A DNA stretch of 64,000 bases, from positions 310,001-374,000 of the forward strand of contig NZ_JAOTEN010000001.1 in the NCBI RefSeq assembly GCF_025628965.1, in the 5' to 3' direction. Under the pieces are notes generated by a model. It saw nothing but the letters and a program-made list of their open reading frames with translations, made no database searches and was not told the DNA's origin. This DNA is from Chryseobacterium gilvum (lineage in GTDB: Bacteria > Bacteroidota > Bacteroidia > Flavobacteriales > Weeksellaceae). The translations under genes were made by a program, and so were the position numbers. Below are positions 25,502 to 35,180 of the stretch, one piece after another (position 1 is the stretch's first letter; every line of letters starts with the position of its first letter).

Positions 25502-26179
25502 TTACTCTTCACCGTTGGAAATCGCATGCGTAAGAAAATCAATCAGTGGTTGAGAAGATTTTAAAATTTCGGTCATGTTTTTAAGAGCATTTTTCCCGGA
25601 AGCTTCTTCATTGGTTACATGATGAACACCGATAAAACTTTTAAGTTTCAGGTATTCTGCCATCGGATCTTCTTTTTCAAACCCTTGCGGAACGTTTTTT
25701 AAGGCGTTCTCGCGGTCAAGTTCGCCGTAATGTTTTTTAAAATTTTTATCCTCAATTACCGTTATAAAATCATCTTTAAATAAAGAAATTTCTTTTCGTA
25801 TTGCTTTTAAAACGGGAGCTTCAGGCAGATAAATGCCGCTTCCTAAAAAAGATTTTCCGGGTTCTATATGAATGTAGTGTCCGGCTTTCATATTGTTCTT
25901 TCCCATTCCTAAAGATGCCCCGAAATACGTTTTGTATGGAGTTTTATCTTTAGAAAAACGGGTGTCGCGGTAGATTCTCAGCAGCGATTTTTTGGCATTG
26001 ATCTTTAGGATATTTTCATCATATTTTCCCAGTTCAGCAATCAGTTCTTCAATGAATTTTTCGAATTCTGACTGCGCTTCCAGGAAAGAGTCTTTGTTTT
26101 CGTTAAACCATTCACGGGTGTTGTTTTTTTCAATTTTTTTCAGAAAATCAAATATTTTGGGAGAAACAGTTGCCGGCAT
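25502..26179 (-). CDS. DUF2461 domain-containing protein
   Basis: 225 residues. The conserved start (FDFLKKIEKNNTREWFNENK) and the motif IYRDTRFSKDKTPYKTYFGA near residue 68 are the signature of this widespread family (TIGR02453). The biochemical role is not established. It stands alone on the minus strand. Confidence 0.92.
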   Translation of the reverse strand: MPATVSPKIFDFLKKIEKNNTREWFNENKDSFLEAQSEFEKFIEELIAELGKYDENILKINAKKSLLRIYRDTRFSKDKTPYKTYFGASLGMGKNNMKAGHYIHIEPGKSFLGSGIYLPEAPVLKAIRKEISLFKDDFITVIEDKNFKKHYGELDRENALKNVPQGFEKEDPMAEYLKLKSFIGVHHVTNEEASGKNALKNMTEILKSSQPLIDFLTHAISNGEE

Positions 26180-26414
26180 TTTTCAATTTTTATCAAATTT
26201 AGATAATTTGCTGTATTTTTCAAAGCTGTTAGTTGAGGTACAAGAAATATTGTCACAATATTAATATCGGCTTCAGAAACTATTTTGAAATTTTATTAAA
26301 TTTAAAATAAAAAACCTGTCTATTTTTTGCCGAAATTTAAAAATGTTTAAACTTTTCTAAAATAAAATTATCGATTCCTTAATAATGTTTAATTCAAAAT
26401 TCAAATAAATAGTG

Positions 26415-26422
26415 TATCTTTG
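26415..26422 (+). promoter_or_regulatory. -7 box TATCTTTG of the DEAD-box helicase gene
   Basis: Exact TAnnTTTG match 21 bp before the ATG. No clear -33 TTG. Confidence 0.5.
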
Positions 26423-26442
26423 CAGAAATTTTATAATACTTA

Positions 26443-28158
26443 ATGAATTTATTTACGGAGACCAATTTAAGTCCTGACATCCTTAAGGCCGTTGGCGAAC
26501 TGGGTTTTGAAAACCCGACAGAAATCCAAAAACAGACCATCCCTTTTATTCTTTCAGATATTCGCGATTTAATCGCACTTGCGCAAACTGGGACGGGCAA
26601 GACAGCAGCGTTTTCGCTTCCGATTTTGGATATGATTGACGATACGAGTCGCAAAATCCAATTTTTGGTGCTTTGCCCGACACGAGAACTATGTCTACAG
26701 ATTACGAAAGACATTAAAAACTATTCTAAGTACATGCAGAACATCAAAACTACAGCAGTTTACGGTGGAAGCAGTATTATGGATCAGATTCGCTCTTTAA
26801 AAGAAAAACCGCAGATTATTGTGGGAACGCCGGGAAGGGTGATTGATCTGATTAACAGAAAAGCGCTTGATTTTTCAGCCATCCATTGGTTGGTATTAGA
26901 TGAAGCAGATGAGATGCTTTCTATGGGATTCAAAGACGAATTGGAAACCATTATGAAGGAAACCCCGGAAACCAAGCAAACTTTCCTGTTCTCTGCAACA
27001 ATGAGCAAGGAAGTTGAGAGGATTTCTAAAAATTATTTGACAAACCCGCACCGTATTTCTGTTGGTTCTATTAACGAAGTTAAGAAAAACATCAAACACG
27101 AATATTACGTAGCCGGCTACCGTCACAAAAAAGAAGCTTTGAAGAGATTGATCGATGCAAATCCAAATCAATATTCTATTATTTTCTGCAGAACAAGAAT
27201 GGAAACTCAGGAAGTTGCAGATTTTCTTATGCAGAACGGTTTTGCGGCAGATGCGCTTCACGGAGATCTGTCTCAGGCGCAGAGAGATACGGTAATGAAG
27301 AAATTCAGACTGAAAAACATTGATATTCTTGTAGCAACAGACGTTGCAGCAAGAGGTTTAGATGTAGATTCTCTTACCCATGTGATCCACTATTCTTTAC
27401 CGGACGATCCTGAAGTTTTCGTTCACAGAAGCGGAAGAACAGGAAGAGCAGGAAAAGACGGAATTTCTATGTCTTTGATCAAGCCTGAAGAAAGCAGAAA
27501 GCTGAAACAGATTAAATCAACTACAAAGATTGATATTGTAGAGAAAAAAATACCTACCGGAAATGAAGTAATTACGGCACAGGTAAAAGGAGTTTTTGAA
27601 AAATTAATGACGGAACATGAGCATATTTTCGAATTTGATCAAAGTTTAGTTCCTGACCTGAGCAATTTTACGAAAGAAGAATTGGTCGTACAGTTACTGC
27701 AGTTTCAGTTGAAAGACCTTGCGCTGTATTATAAAGACAGACATGATCTTGCAGACCAGAAATTCAGCGCCGGAAGAGACGATGACAGAAGAGGTGACAG
27801 AGGTGACAGAAGAGACCGTGACAGCAGAGGAGGAAGAGACCGTGACCGAGGAGACAGAAACGAAAGAAGCGGAGACAGAAGAGAACGCGGCGGAAAACCA
27901 AAGCGTAAAGATGAAAATATGACCCGTTTTTTCTTTAACCTGGGAAAAAAAGACCAGCTGAAGAAATTGGACGTTTTGGAAATCATCAACAAAGCCACCT
28001 CAAGCAAAGGAAATAAAAGAGCTGAAATAGGAGATATCGAGATTCTTGAGAAGTTTTCATTTTTTGAAATTGAAAAATCTTACAAAAACGAACTGTTAGA
28101 TAATCTTTCTTCAATGAAGTTCAAAGGAAAAGAAATGAGAGCGGAAGAAGCAAATTAA
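26443..28158 (+). CDS. DEAD-box RNA helicase with RGD-rich linker and DbpA-type RNA-binding domain
   Basis: 571 residues. Motifs in order: Q-motif region FENPTEIQKQTIPF, Walker [36 protein letters not shown] and HRSGRTGRAG. An Arg/Gly/Asp-rich low-complexity segment at about 445-490 is followed by a domain with RFFFNLGKKDQLKKLDVLEI and a GDIEILEKFSFFEIE strand, matching the DbpA/CsdA C-terminal RNA-binding domain. It probably acts in ribosome assembly or cold adaptation in the cytoplasm. It is transcribed alone, with a terminator after it. Confidence 0.94.
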   Translation: MNLFTETNLSPDILKAVGELGFENPTEIQKQTIPFILSDIRDLIALAQTGTGKTAAFSLPILDMIDDTSRKIQFLVLCPTRELCLQITKDIKNYSKYMQNIKTTAVYGGSSIMDQIRSLKEKPQIIVGTPGRVIDLINRKALDFSAIHWLVLDEADEMLSMGFKDELETIMKETPETKQTFLFSATMSKEVERISKNYLTNPHRISVGSINEVKKNIKHEYYVAGYRHKKEALKRLIDANPNQYSIIFCRTRMETQEVADFLMQNGFAADALHGDLSQAQRDTVMKKFRLKNIDILVATDVAARGLDVDSLTHVIHYSLPDDPEVFVHRSGRTGRAGKDGISMSLIKPEESRKLKQIKSTTKIDIVEKKIPTGNEVITAQVKGVFEKLMTEHEHIFEFDQSLVPDLSNFTKEELVVQLLQFQLKDLALYYKDRHDLADQKFSAGRDDDRRGDRGDRRDRDSRGGRDRDRGDRNERSGDRRERGGKPKRKDENMTRFFFNLGKKDQLKKLDVLEIINKATSSKGNKRAEIGDIEILEKFSFFEIEKSYKNELLDNLSSMKFKGKEMRAEEAN

Positions 28159-28180
28159 TTCTTCCCCATCATGATAATAT

Positions 28181-28206
28181 AAACCGGCTTATTCAGTCGG
28201 TTTTTT
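28181..28206 (+). terminator. Terminator of the helicase gene
   Basis: AAACCGGCT-TATTC-AGTCGGTTT with one G-U pair, followed by a T-run. Confidence 0.75.
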
Positions 28207-28318
28207 CTTTTGGATGACAAATATTAATTCAATATTAACAAAAATTAATGTCTTATGTTTCCTGTTCAGAGCGTTTTTTAAGAAATTTGCACCAAATTAA
28301 ATAAACAAAAATTTACAA

Positions 28319-28957
28319 ATGGCAATTGGTAATATTTTCCACGCATTTCAGCCAAAAGATAAAATCTTCTTTGTGCTTTTCGAAAAAGTTACAGAGAATT
28401 TAGTAGCGATGTCCAATGATTTTAACAACGGAGTTAGAGATTTTGATCTTAATGATGATTCTATGCTTAAAATGATGAGCGACTACGAACATAAGAATGA
28501 TGAGCTTACCCACGAGATCTTTATTGAATTAGGAAAAAACTTCATTACGCCGTTTGACCGTGAAGATATTCATACCCTGGCTACAGGTTTAGATGATATT
28601 GCAGATTATATTTACGCCTCTACAAAATATATTTTCCTGTATAAATCTCCGATGATGAAGGCGTATGCAGATTTTTCGCTGCTGATTTATAAAGCATGCC
28701 TGGAAATTCAGAATGCCATGAAAAACCTTAAAGGGTTTAAAAATATGGATCAGGTAAAAGAAGCCTGTATTAAAGTAAACTCCATCGAAAATATTGCAGA
28801 TGATCTGCTTTCAAACTCAATGGTAGAGCTTTTTGAAACCAACGATGCGATCAATATCATTAAAGTATCATCTGTACTTAATTATCTTGAGGTCGTGACC
28901 GATAAGGCAGAAGATGTTGCCAATACGATTGAAAACATCATGATTAAATACGCCTAA
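28319..28957 (+). CDS. DUF47 (PhoU-like) family protein
   Basis: 212 residues, all-helical, with the PhoU/DUF47 pattern DYEHKNDELTHEIFIELGK and TPFDREDIHTLATGLDDIAD near residues 60-100 and the late ADDLLSNSMVELFE region. Proteins of this type bind metals and regulate the adjacent Pit transporter. The pit gene begins 13 bp downstream, the classical DUF47-Pit pair, so it controls phosphate uptake. Confidence 0.93.
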   Translation: MAIGNIFHAFQPKDKIFFVLFEKVTENLVAMSNDFNNGVRDFDLNDDSMLKMMSDYEHKNDELTHEIFIELGKNFITPFDREDIHTLATGLDDIADYIYASTKYIFLYKSPMMKAYADFSLLIYKACLEIQNAMKNLKGFKNMDQVKEACIKVNSIENIADDLLSNSMVELFETNDAINIIKVSSVLNYLEVVTDKAEDVANTIENIMIKYA

Positions 28958-28970
28958 ACAACTCTTATAA

Positions 28971-30113
28971 ATGGAATTTCCGATTTTACTGATAGTGATT
29001 ATTGCATTGGCGTTAATCTTTGACTATATCAATGGTTTTCACGATGCGGCAAACTCTATTGCAACCATAGTTTCCACAAAAGTTTTAACTCCTTTTCAGG
29101 CGGTTCTCTGGGCTGCACTCTGGAATTTTGCAGCGTTTTTTATTGCAGCATATATTATCGGGGAGTTTAAGATTGGAAATACGATTGCCAAAACCGTCAA
29201 CGAAAACTTTATTACCCTTGAAGTGATCTTTTCAGGTCTTATTGCCGCAATCGCCTGGAATCTTTTAACATGGTGGTTTGGGATCCCTTCATCATCATCA
29301 CACACTTTGATTGGAGGGTTTTTAGGAGCTGCTCTAATGCACGCTTTCTTGTTAGACTACCGTGAAGTAGTTGCGGCGCATCCGGATTTAGGGGTATTTG
29401 AAACCCTGAAGGAAGCATTTGTAAAAGTCACCACACAAAGTGTCGTGAAATTTGATAAAGTAATTCCTATCTTTTTATTCATTTTCATGGCTCCGGTGAT
29501 TGGGATGGTCATTTCGATTATTATTACCCTTATTATTGTTCATCTCTTTAAAAAATCAAATCCGCATAAAGCAGATAAGGCATTTAAAAGACTGCAGCTG
29601 GCTTCTTCAGCATTATTCAGTCTGGGACATGGCTTGAATGATGCTCAGAAAGTAATGGGAATTATTGGAGCGGCACTCATCTATTATCATGTGAATATGC
29701 TTCAGGATCCTGTTTACGTTAATATTCCTTCGGCAGGACGTTTCGATTATTTTGCCCAGCATTATCTTTGGGTTCCGCTGGTTTCTTTCGTAGCCATTGC
29801 ATTGGGAACCATGAGTGGAGGTTGGAAGATTATTAAAACCATGGGGACAAAAATTACAAAAGTAACTCCTCTTGAAGGGGTAAGTGCAGAAACGGCAGGT
29901 GCAATAACTTTATTTATCACCGATCACTTCGGGATTCCTGTTTCTACCACTCATACGATTACAGGTTCAATTATCGGAGTAGGGCTTACCAAAAGAATCT
30001 CTGCCGTGCGTTGGGGAATTACCGTAAGCTTATTGTGGGCTTGGGTTTTAACCATCCCTATTTCTGCTGTTGTAGCTGCCATTACTTATTTGGTGTTTAC
30101 CTTTTTCTCTTAG
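28971..30113 (+). CDS. Inorganic phosphate transporter, PiT family
   Basis: 380 residues with about 10 membrane helices. The two inverted signature repeats are visible: FDYINGFHDAANSIATI near residue 17 and LGHGLNDAQKVMGII near residue 220, together with SSSSHTLIGG and PVSTTHTITGS. It imports phosphate, probably as a metal-phosphate complex with protons, across the inner membrane. It follows its DUF47 partner by 13 bp. Confidence 0.93.
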   Translation: MEFPILLIVIIALALIFDYINGFHDAANSIATIVSTKVLTPFQAVLWAALWNFAAFFIAAYIIGEFKIGNTIAKTVNENFITLEVIFSGLIAAIAWNLLTWWFGIPSSSSHTLIGGFLGAALMHAFLLDYREVVAAHPDLGVFETLKEAFVKVTTQSVVKFDKVIPIFLFIFMAPVIGMVISIIITLIIVHLFKKSNPHKADKAFKRLQLASSALFSLGHGLNDAQKVMGIIGAALIYYHVNMLQDPVYVNIPSAGRFDYFAQHYLWVPLVSFVAIALGTMSGGWKIIKTMGTKITKVTPLEGVSAETAGAITLFITDHFGIPVSTTHTITGSIIGVGLTKRISAVRWGITVSLLWAWVLTIPISAVVAAITYLVFTFFS

Positions 30114-30144
30114 ATCTCAAATAATAGATTACAGTATAAATTGA

Positions 30145-30175
30145 AGCGGACATTTGTATAAATGTCCGCTAATTT
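30145..30175 (+). terminator. Terminator of the DUF47-pit operon
   Basis: 11-bp perfect stem AGCGGACATTT / AAATGTCCGCT with a 4-nt loop and an AT-rich tail. Confidence 0.85.
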
Positions 30176-30186
30176 TTTCCACTCTC

Positions 30187-30219
30187 AACCCTTCCAGCGT
30201 TTTAAACGCTGGAAGAGTT
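30187..30219. repeat. Long palindrome CTTCCAGCGTTT-T-AAACGCTGGAAG
   Basis: A 12-bp perfect stem (30191-30202 and 30204-30215) with a 1-nt centre extends by CAAC/GTTG with one mismatch. It resembles a dispersed palindromic repeat. It lies between the pit terminator and a further hairpin. Confidence 0.6.
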
Positions 30220-30270
30220 GTTTTATTTATGATACTTATATTGTAAAACATAATTTTGTAGAAATAAGAA

Positions 30271-30300
30271 AAAACTTTGCTCAAATGGGCAAAGTTTTTT
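30271..30300 (+). terminator. Additional hairpin terminator upstream of the prenyl synthase
   Basis: AAACTTTGC (30272-30280) / GCAAAGTTT (30289-30297) with a T-run. It is the third hairpin in the pit-ispA-like gap and shields the next promoter. Confidence 0.7.
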
Positions 30301-30332
30301 GTTTTACAAGCCCTCTAAAAATCGTATTTTTG
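30299..30332 (+). promoter_or_regulatory. Promoter of the polyprenyl synthetase gene
   Basis: TTG (30299-30301), 23 bp, then TATTTTTG (30325-30332). It lies 18 bp before the ATG at 30351 and decides against the upstream in-frame ATG at 30162. Confidence 0.65.
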
Positions 30333-30350
30333 TTCAAACTATTAGATGTT

Positions 30351-31322
30351 ATGGAATTTTTAGACACCTACCAACAGATTGTTGATGATGCTGTTACTAA
30401 ATATACTTTTAAAGACAAACCGGCAGAGCTATACGACCCGATGAATTATATCATCTCTCATGGTGGTAAACGCCTTCGCCCCATCATGGTTTTGATGGCT
30501 TGTGATTTGTTTGGCGGGGATATGAGACAGGCGATAAAACCGGCTTTGGCCATAGAGTTTTTCCATAATTTTACCCTGATTCATGATGATATTATGGATG
30601 AGGCACCGTTGAGAAGAAATAAACCGACCATTCATACTTTACACGGCATTAATGTCGGGATTCTTTCCGGAGATGGTTTAATGCTGAAGGCCTATAAGTT
30701 TTTTGAAGATCTTGAACCTGAAATATTCAAAGCATGTGTAAGAATTTTTACGCATACCGGATTGCTATTATGTGAAGGCCAGCAATATGATATTAATTTT
30801 GAGACTCAGGAAAACGTAACTTTTGACGATTATATCAGGATGATTACCTATAAAACCGGAGTGTTGAGCGCCTGTTCTTTTGAGATCGGGGCACTGATTG
30901 CCAAAGCACAGTTTAAAGATGCCAAAGCGATTTTTAATTTTGGAAAACACATTGGGATCGCATTTCAGATTATGGATGATTATCTGGATGTATTCGGGGA
31001 TCAGGCTCAGTTTGGTAAAAAACATGCAGGAGATATTTATGAAAACAAAAAAACGGTGCTGTATCTCTTAGCAAGAGAGCATGGAACGGATGAAGAACGC
31101 AAAGAATTAGACTATTGGTATTCTAAAAAGACCGACAATATTGATAAAGTTTACGGGGTAGAAAAGATTTTCAGAAGAACGAAAGTAGACGAAAAAGCAT
31201 TACGCCTGATCGAAAAACACAACGAAATCGGACAAAGCTACCTTCAAAAAATTAATATTGCAGACGATAAGAAAAAACCATTTACAGAGCTTGCCAATTA
31301 CCTTTTGAGAAGAGAAAGCTAA
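30351..31322 (+). CDS. Polyprenyl (isoprenyl) diphosphate synthase
   Basis: 323 residues from the ATG at 30351; the 63 upstream codons in frame cross two hairpins and the promoter and are not coding. The first aspartate-rich motif LIHDDIMDEAPLRR (about 83-96) and the second QIMDDYLDVFG (about 205) place it in the trans-prenyltransferase family, with GGKRLRPIMVLM before the first motif. It extends isoprenoid chains from IPP, probably for quinones or lipid carriers, in the cytoplasm. Chain length cannot be read with confidence. Confidence 0.92.
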   Translation: MEFLDTYQQIVDDAVTKYTFKDKPAELYDPMNYIISHGGKRLRPIMVLMACDLFGGDMRQAIKPALAIEFFHNFTLIHDDIMDEAPLRRNKPTIHTLHGINVGILSGDGLMLKAYKFFEDLEPEIFKACVRIFTHTGLLLCEGQQYDINFETQENVTFDDYIRMITYKTGVLSACSFEIGALIAKAQFKDAKAIFNFGKHIGIAFQIMDDYLDVFGDQAQFGKKHAGDIYENKKTVLYLLAREHGTDEERKELDYWYSKKTDNIDKVYGVEKIFRRTKVDEKALRLIEKHNEIGQSYLQKINIADDKKKPFTELANYLLRRES

Positions 31323-31379
31323 ACCATAACCATAACAGATTCTGTTTAAAGTTTACCGTACGTTATTAATTCTGCAAAC

Positions 31380-32330
31380 ATGAAATTCAGGACAGAAGTT
31401 GATCTTAATGAATCCCTGAAAAAAATTGAAATTGAAGATAAAATATTTTCAATCGGTTCCTGTTTTGCTTCCGAAATGTCTGATCTTTTCAGACAAGGGC
31501 AATTACAAACGGTTAATAACCCTTTCGGGACTGTTTTTAATCCTTTTTCCATCAATACTGCGATACAAAGGCTGCACGATGCAGAATGGTATCATGAAGA
31601 GGAATTGATTGTTTTTAATGATGAATATATTTCCCTCGATCATCATACCAGTTTTGATACGCGGTATATTCATCAGACTTTACAGAAAATAAATGATAAA
31701 ATTGAAGAGGGAAACCGGTTTCTTCAAGACGCCAACTGGATAATTATTACATATGGGACTTCATTCATTTACGAATTTGAGCCTAAAAAAAAATTAGTCG
31801 CCAACTGCCACAAAATTCCGCAGAGCTTTTTTAAGAAACGGCTTTTAACACAACAGGAGATTACAGATTCTGTATACAATACCATTATTAATCTTAAAGA
31901 TATCTGCAGAGATGAGGTACAGATTCTCTTCACGGTTTCGCCCGTTCGTCACACTAAAGATGGGATGATTGAAAACCAATTGAGCAAATCAAAGCTGATT
32001 ACTGCTATTCATGAAGTGATTTCTGAGATGCAAGATTGTTATTATCTTCCGGTGTATGAGATCTTAATGGACGATCTTCGGGATTACCGGTTTTACAAAG
32101 ACGATATGATTCACCCGAATTCTCAGGCAGTCAATTATATTTTTGAAAAGTTTGGACAAGCTTATTTCTCCAGAGAAGCTCAGGATTTTATTAAAGAAAA
32201 TTTTAAAATTCAGAAAGCTTTGGAACATCGTTCTGAGGACGAAAAAGATCCAAAATTTATAGAGTTTCGGGAAAAATTAAATCAAAGAATCGCAAATCAG
32301 CAGGAAAAAGCAAAACATAAGATATTTTAA
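31380..32330 (+). CDS. GSCFA-domain protein
   Basis: 316 residues. The name-giving motif appears as SIGSCFASEMSDLF at about residue 23, and the late catalytic-like segment DDMIHPNSQAVNYIFEKFG near residue 245 resembles SGNH/GDSL hydrolases. This family is common in Bacteroidota and probably has esterase activity, but no reaction is known. It lies 9 bp upstream of tatD, so both are probably co-transcribed. Confidence 0.93.
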   Translation: MKFRTEVDLNESLKKIEIEDKIFSIGSCFASEMSDLFRQGQLQTVNNPFGTVFNPFSINTAIQRLHDAEWYHEEELIVFNDEYISLDHHTSFDTRYIHQTLQKINDKIEEGNRFLQDANWIIITYGTSFIYEFEPKKKLVANCHKIPQSFFKKRLLTQQEITDSVYNTIINLKDICRDEVQILFTVSPVRHTKDGMIENQLSKSKLITAIHEVISEMQDCYYLPVYEILMDDLRDYRFYKDDMIHPNSQAVNYIFEKFGQAYFSREAQDFIKENFKIQKALEHRSEDEKDPKFIEFREKLNQRIANQQEKAKHKIF

Positions 32331-32339
32331 ATCTAAAAA

Positions 32340-33101
32340 ATGATCGATACACATACCCACTTATATTCTGAAGAGTTTGATGAAGACCGGAAAGAGATGA
32401 TTCAAAGAGCTCTAAATAAAGGGATTACTGAATTTTACCTTCCGGCAATCGATTCGGAATCACACGGAAATATGCTTCAGCTTGAAAATGATTATCCGGG
32501 TCAGATCTATTCAATGATGGGACTGCATCCGTGTTATGTAAAACCGGAATCGTGGGAAAAAGAGCTGGAAATTGTTAAGGATTATCTTGATCAGAGAAGT
32601 TTTCCGGCAATCGGAGAAATAGGAATTGATTTATACTGGGACAAAACCACTCTGGATATTCAGGTTAAAGCTTTTGAGCAACAGATTGACTGGGCCATTG
32701 AAAAAGACGTGCCGATCGTTATCCACACCAGAGAAAGCTTCGACGAAACTTTTGAAGTTTTAGAACGGAAAAAGCACCCTAAACTGAGAGGCATTTTCCA
32801 TTGTTTTTCAGGAAATCTTGAGCGGGCAAAACAGGCCATCGATTTAAACTTTGCTTTAGGAATCGGTGGAGTAGTGACTTTTAAAAATGGCAAGATTGAT
32901 CAGTTTTTACATGAAATTCCATTAGATAAAATCGTTTTAGAGACAGATTCTCCTTATTTGGCACCGGTTCCGCATCGTGGAAAGAGAAATGAAAGTTCTT
33001 ATCTCGATCTGGTGGCGGGGAAACTGGTGAATATTTATGGCCGTGATTTTTCAGAAATTGACAGGATTACGACTGAAAATGCAAAGAAAATATTCCGGTA
33101 A
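32340..33101 (+). CDS. TatD-family metal-dependent hydrolase
   Basis: 253 residues. Metal-binding motifs are visible: IDTHTHLYSEEFDEDR at the N-terminus, the GEIGIDLYWD motif near 85, HTRESFDET, FHCFSGNLERAKQ and the late ETDSPYLAPVPHRGKRNE. TatD proteins act as DNases or phosphodiesterase-like hydrolases in the cytoplasm. It follows the GSCFA gene by 9 bp. The motif PHRGKRNE is characteristic of the bacterial YcfH/TatD group. Confidence 0.94.
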   Translation: MIDTHTHLYSEEFDEDRKEMIQRALNKGITEFYLPAIDSESHGNMLQLENDYPGQIYSMMGLHPCYVKPESWEKELEIVKDYLDQRSFPAIGEIGIDLYWDKTTLDIQVKAFEQQIDWAIEKDVPIVIHTRESFDETFEVLERKKHPKLRGIFHCFSGNLERAKQAIDLNFALGIGGVVTFKNGKIDQFLHEIPLDKIVLETDSPYLAPVPHRGKRNESSYLDLVAGKLVNIYGRDFSEIDRITTENAKKIFR

Positions 33102-33126
33102 TCATTCAATAATCTTGTTTAAAATA

Positions 33127-33156
33127 AAAACCTTCCGGATGGAAGGTTTTATTTTT
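33127..33156. terminator. Bidirectional terminator between tatD and the helicase gene
   Basis: Perfect 10-bp stem AAAACCTTCC / GGAAGGTTTT with a GGAT loop, with A-tracts on one side and T-tracts on the other. It serves two convergent genes. Confidence 0.85.
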
Positions 33157-34414
33157 ATTTATTTCTGGAAAAATTATTCTTATTTTTCGGTTTTTTGCTG
33201 TGATCCGATTTTTGCTGTCCCGCAGGTTTCGGTCTCGGAATAAAAGGTTTGTTGTTTGAATCTCTTTTTTCAACCACCAGATTGTCGGTATGGAAAGGAT
33301 GGTTTTTCTCAACAGGAATCTTCATCCCGATTAATTTTTCAGTGTCTTTCAGATTCAGTAAATCCAACCCGTCAACAAATGAGATAGAAGATCCTTCTGC
33401 ACCGGCACGTCCCGTTCTCCCGATTCTGTGAACGTACGTTTCCGCAACATCAGAAAGTTCAAAATTCACTACATATTTCAGTTCATCAATATCAATCCCT
33501 CTCGCAGCAATGTCTGTTGCGACCAGAATGCGTGTTCTTCCGGATTTAAAATTATTCAGCGCGTTTTGTCTTGCATTCTGAGATTTATTTCCATGAATGG
33601 CTTCGGCGGAAATATTGCCGGACTGCAATTTTCTTGCAATCTTATCAGCACCGTGTTTCGTTCTAGAGAATACCAAAACGGAATCTGAAATATTGTTCTG
33701 AAGAATATGTGTGAGAAGGTCAAGCTTATTTTCTTTATCTACAAAGTAAACAGCCTGTTTAATGGTTTCCGCAGTAGAAGAAATAGGAGTAACTGAAACT
33801 TTAATCGGATTGCTTAAAATAGAGTCGGCCAGTTTCTGAATTTCTGTAGGCATGGTCGCAGAGAAAAATAGCGTTTGTCTTTTTGGTGGCAGAAGCTTGA
33901 TAATTCTTTTAACGTCATGCACAAAACCCATATCCAACATTCTGTCGGCTTCGTCAAGTACAAAAATTTCGAGGTGTTTTAAACTGATGATTCCTTGAGC
34001 AATAAAATCTAATAATCTTCCGGGAGTGGCTACCAAAATGTCAACCCCTCTTCTCAAAGCGTTTTCCTGGCTTCCCTGCTTTACGCCTCCGAAAACTACA
34101 AGCTTTCTTAAAGGTAAATTTTTGCCGTACGAATTGAAGCTTTCTTCAATCTGTATCGCCAATTCTCTCGTCGGAGTAAGAATAAGGGCTTTAATATGGT
34201 TGTTTTTAGGGCCTTTTCTTTCGGTAAGGTTTTGTAAAATCGGGATCGCAAATGCTGCTGTTTTCCCGGTTCCCGTTTGAGCGGTTCCCAATACATCTCT
34301 GTGTTCTAAGATAGAAGGAATCGACTGTTCCTGAATAGGAGTTGGTTTTTCATAACCCTCCTTTTGAAGCGCATCTAAAATGGGCTTGATAATGTTTAAG
34401 TCTGTAAATAACAA
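33155..34414 (-). CDS. DEAD-box RNA helicase (RhlE-like)
   Basis: 419 residues from the TTG at 34414, where the family start [20 protein letters not shown] begins; ATG codons further upstream (34471, 34462, 34459) would add 15-19 residues that are not typical. Motifs are [12 protein letters not shown] (Q motif), [39 protein letters not shown] and [11 protein letters not shown] basic tail ([19 protein letters not shown]) is typical of RhlE. It remodels RNA, probably in ribosome maturation or RNA decay. Confidence 0.9.
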   Translation of the reverse strand: MLFTDLNIIKPILDALQKEGYEKPTPIQEQSIPSILEHRDVLGTAQTGTGKTAAFAIPILQNLTERKGPKNNHIKALILTPTRELAIQIEESFNSYGKNLPLRKLVVFGGVKQGSQENALRRGVDILVATPGRLLDFIAQGIISLKHLEIFVLDEADRMLDMGFVHDVKRIIKLLPPKRQTLFFSATMPTEIQKLADSILSNPIKVSVTPISSTAETIKQAVYFVDKENKLDLLTHILQNNISDSVLVFSRTKHGADKIARKLQSGNISAEAIHGNKSQNARQNALNNFKSGRTRILVATDIAARGIDIDELKYVVNFELSDVAETYVHRIGRTGRAGAEGSSISFVDGLDLLNLKDTEKLIGMKIPVEKNHPFHTDNLVVEKRDSNNKPFIPRPKPAGQQKSDHSKKPKNKNNFSRNK

Positions 34415-34573
34415 AATAAATCGTGTATTAAATAGTGCGGGTGAAGCAGTATACTTCATCATTTTTAGCAAATCTGCTAAAAAATTAACAGAATTTTTTT
34501 AAGTAAAAATTACTTTACTGGCTGAGAATGCCGCGAAATATACTGCAAAGATAAGATAATTAATTTAAATCTC

Positions 34574-35062
34574 TTATTTCACTTTCGTCCATTGCTGGCT
34601 TTGCTTTAATTCCTCAAATAATTGATAGGTCTGCATAAGCTTTTCACTCCCTCTTTTACCGTAATCTTCTACATTTTTTGAGGTACCGTCTGCAAATTTT
34701 ATTCTTAGGTACGAAGTCGGAAGGTCAGTGACATTCCTTTCTCCGTATTTTTCGTTCAGTGATTGTACATTGAGGTTATCCAATGAAGCGACCAATTTGT
34801 TATAATCTGCTTCTTTAATGGTGGTTGTAAAAGTCCCTTCTCTTGGTTTTGAAAATTCGTCTTTTGAAGTTCCTTTTGAAAAGTTGAAATGTTCTGCTTC
34901 CAGAACAGCAGTACGGTCTGCATTGATCGTCATTTTATAAATCGGGCAAAATCCAAAACATGCCCCGGCTTCATATTCTATGGTAGAATATTTTGACTGG
35001 ACTTTCTGAGACTGACACGAGAATAAAACTGCAATGGCAAAGAGACTTAATAAATATTTCAT
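34574..35062 (-). CDS. DUF6438-type lipoprotein
   Basis: 162 residues from the ATG at 35062; an upstream in-frame opening to 35128 would precede a clean lipoprotein signal (MKYLLSLFAIAVLFSC, Cys16). The segment IEYEAGACFGFCPIYKMTIN with a C-F-G-F-C-P motif marks the DUF6438 family of Bacteroidota, which is of unknown function. It is followed in the cell by no obvious partner; obgE lies 118 bp upstream on the same strand. Confidence 0.85.
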   Translation of the reverse strand: MKYLLSLFAIAVLFSCQSQKVQSKYSTIEYEAGACFGFCPIYKMTINADRTAVLEAEHFNFSKGTSKDEFSKPREGTFTTTIKEADYNKLVASLDNLNVQSLNEKYGERNVTDLPTSYLRIKFADGTSKNVEDYGKRGSEKLMQTYQLFEELKQSQQWTKVK

Positions 35063-35132
35063 TGTTTTTAAATTTGAATGGGGTCTCTCAATAAGTGTTC
35101 CAAAGTGCGTATTAATGGGGGTCTTCAATAAA

Positions 35133-35160
35133 AAAGGATAAACATTTCTGCTTATCCTTT
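35133..35160 (-). terminator. Terminator of obgE
   Basis: Read on the minus strand, AAAGGATAA / TTATCCTTT with a 10-nt loop and TTTTATT after it. It lies just downstream of the obgE stop. Confidence 0.75.
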
Positions 35161-35180
35161 CATTTATTGATGATTAAATT

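Noticed and set aside
27719-28007. ORFs on both strands over the helicase linker (Glu/Thr-rich or Arg/Ser-rich)
   Set aside because: They are frame shadows of the low-complexity RGD-rich linker.
30162-30350. 63-codon N-terminal extension of the prenyl synthase
   Set aside because: It crosses a palindrome, a terminator and the promoter, and adds residues not seen in the family; the ATG at 30351 gives the normal length.
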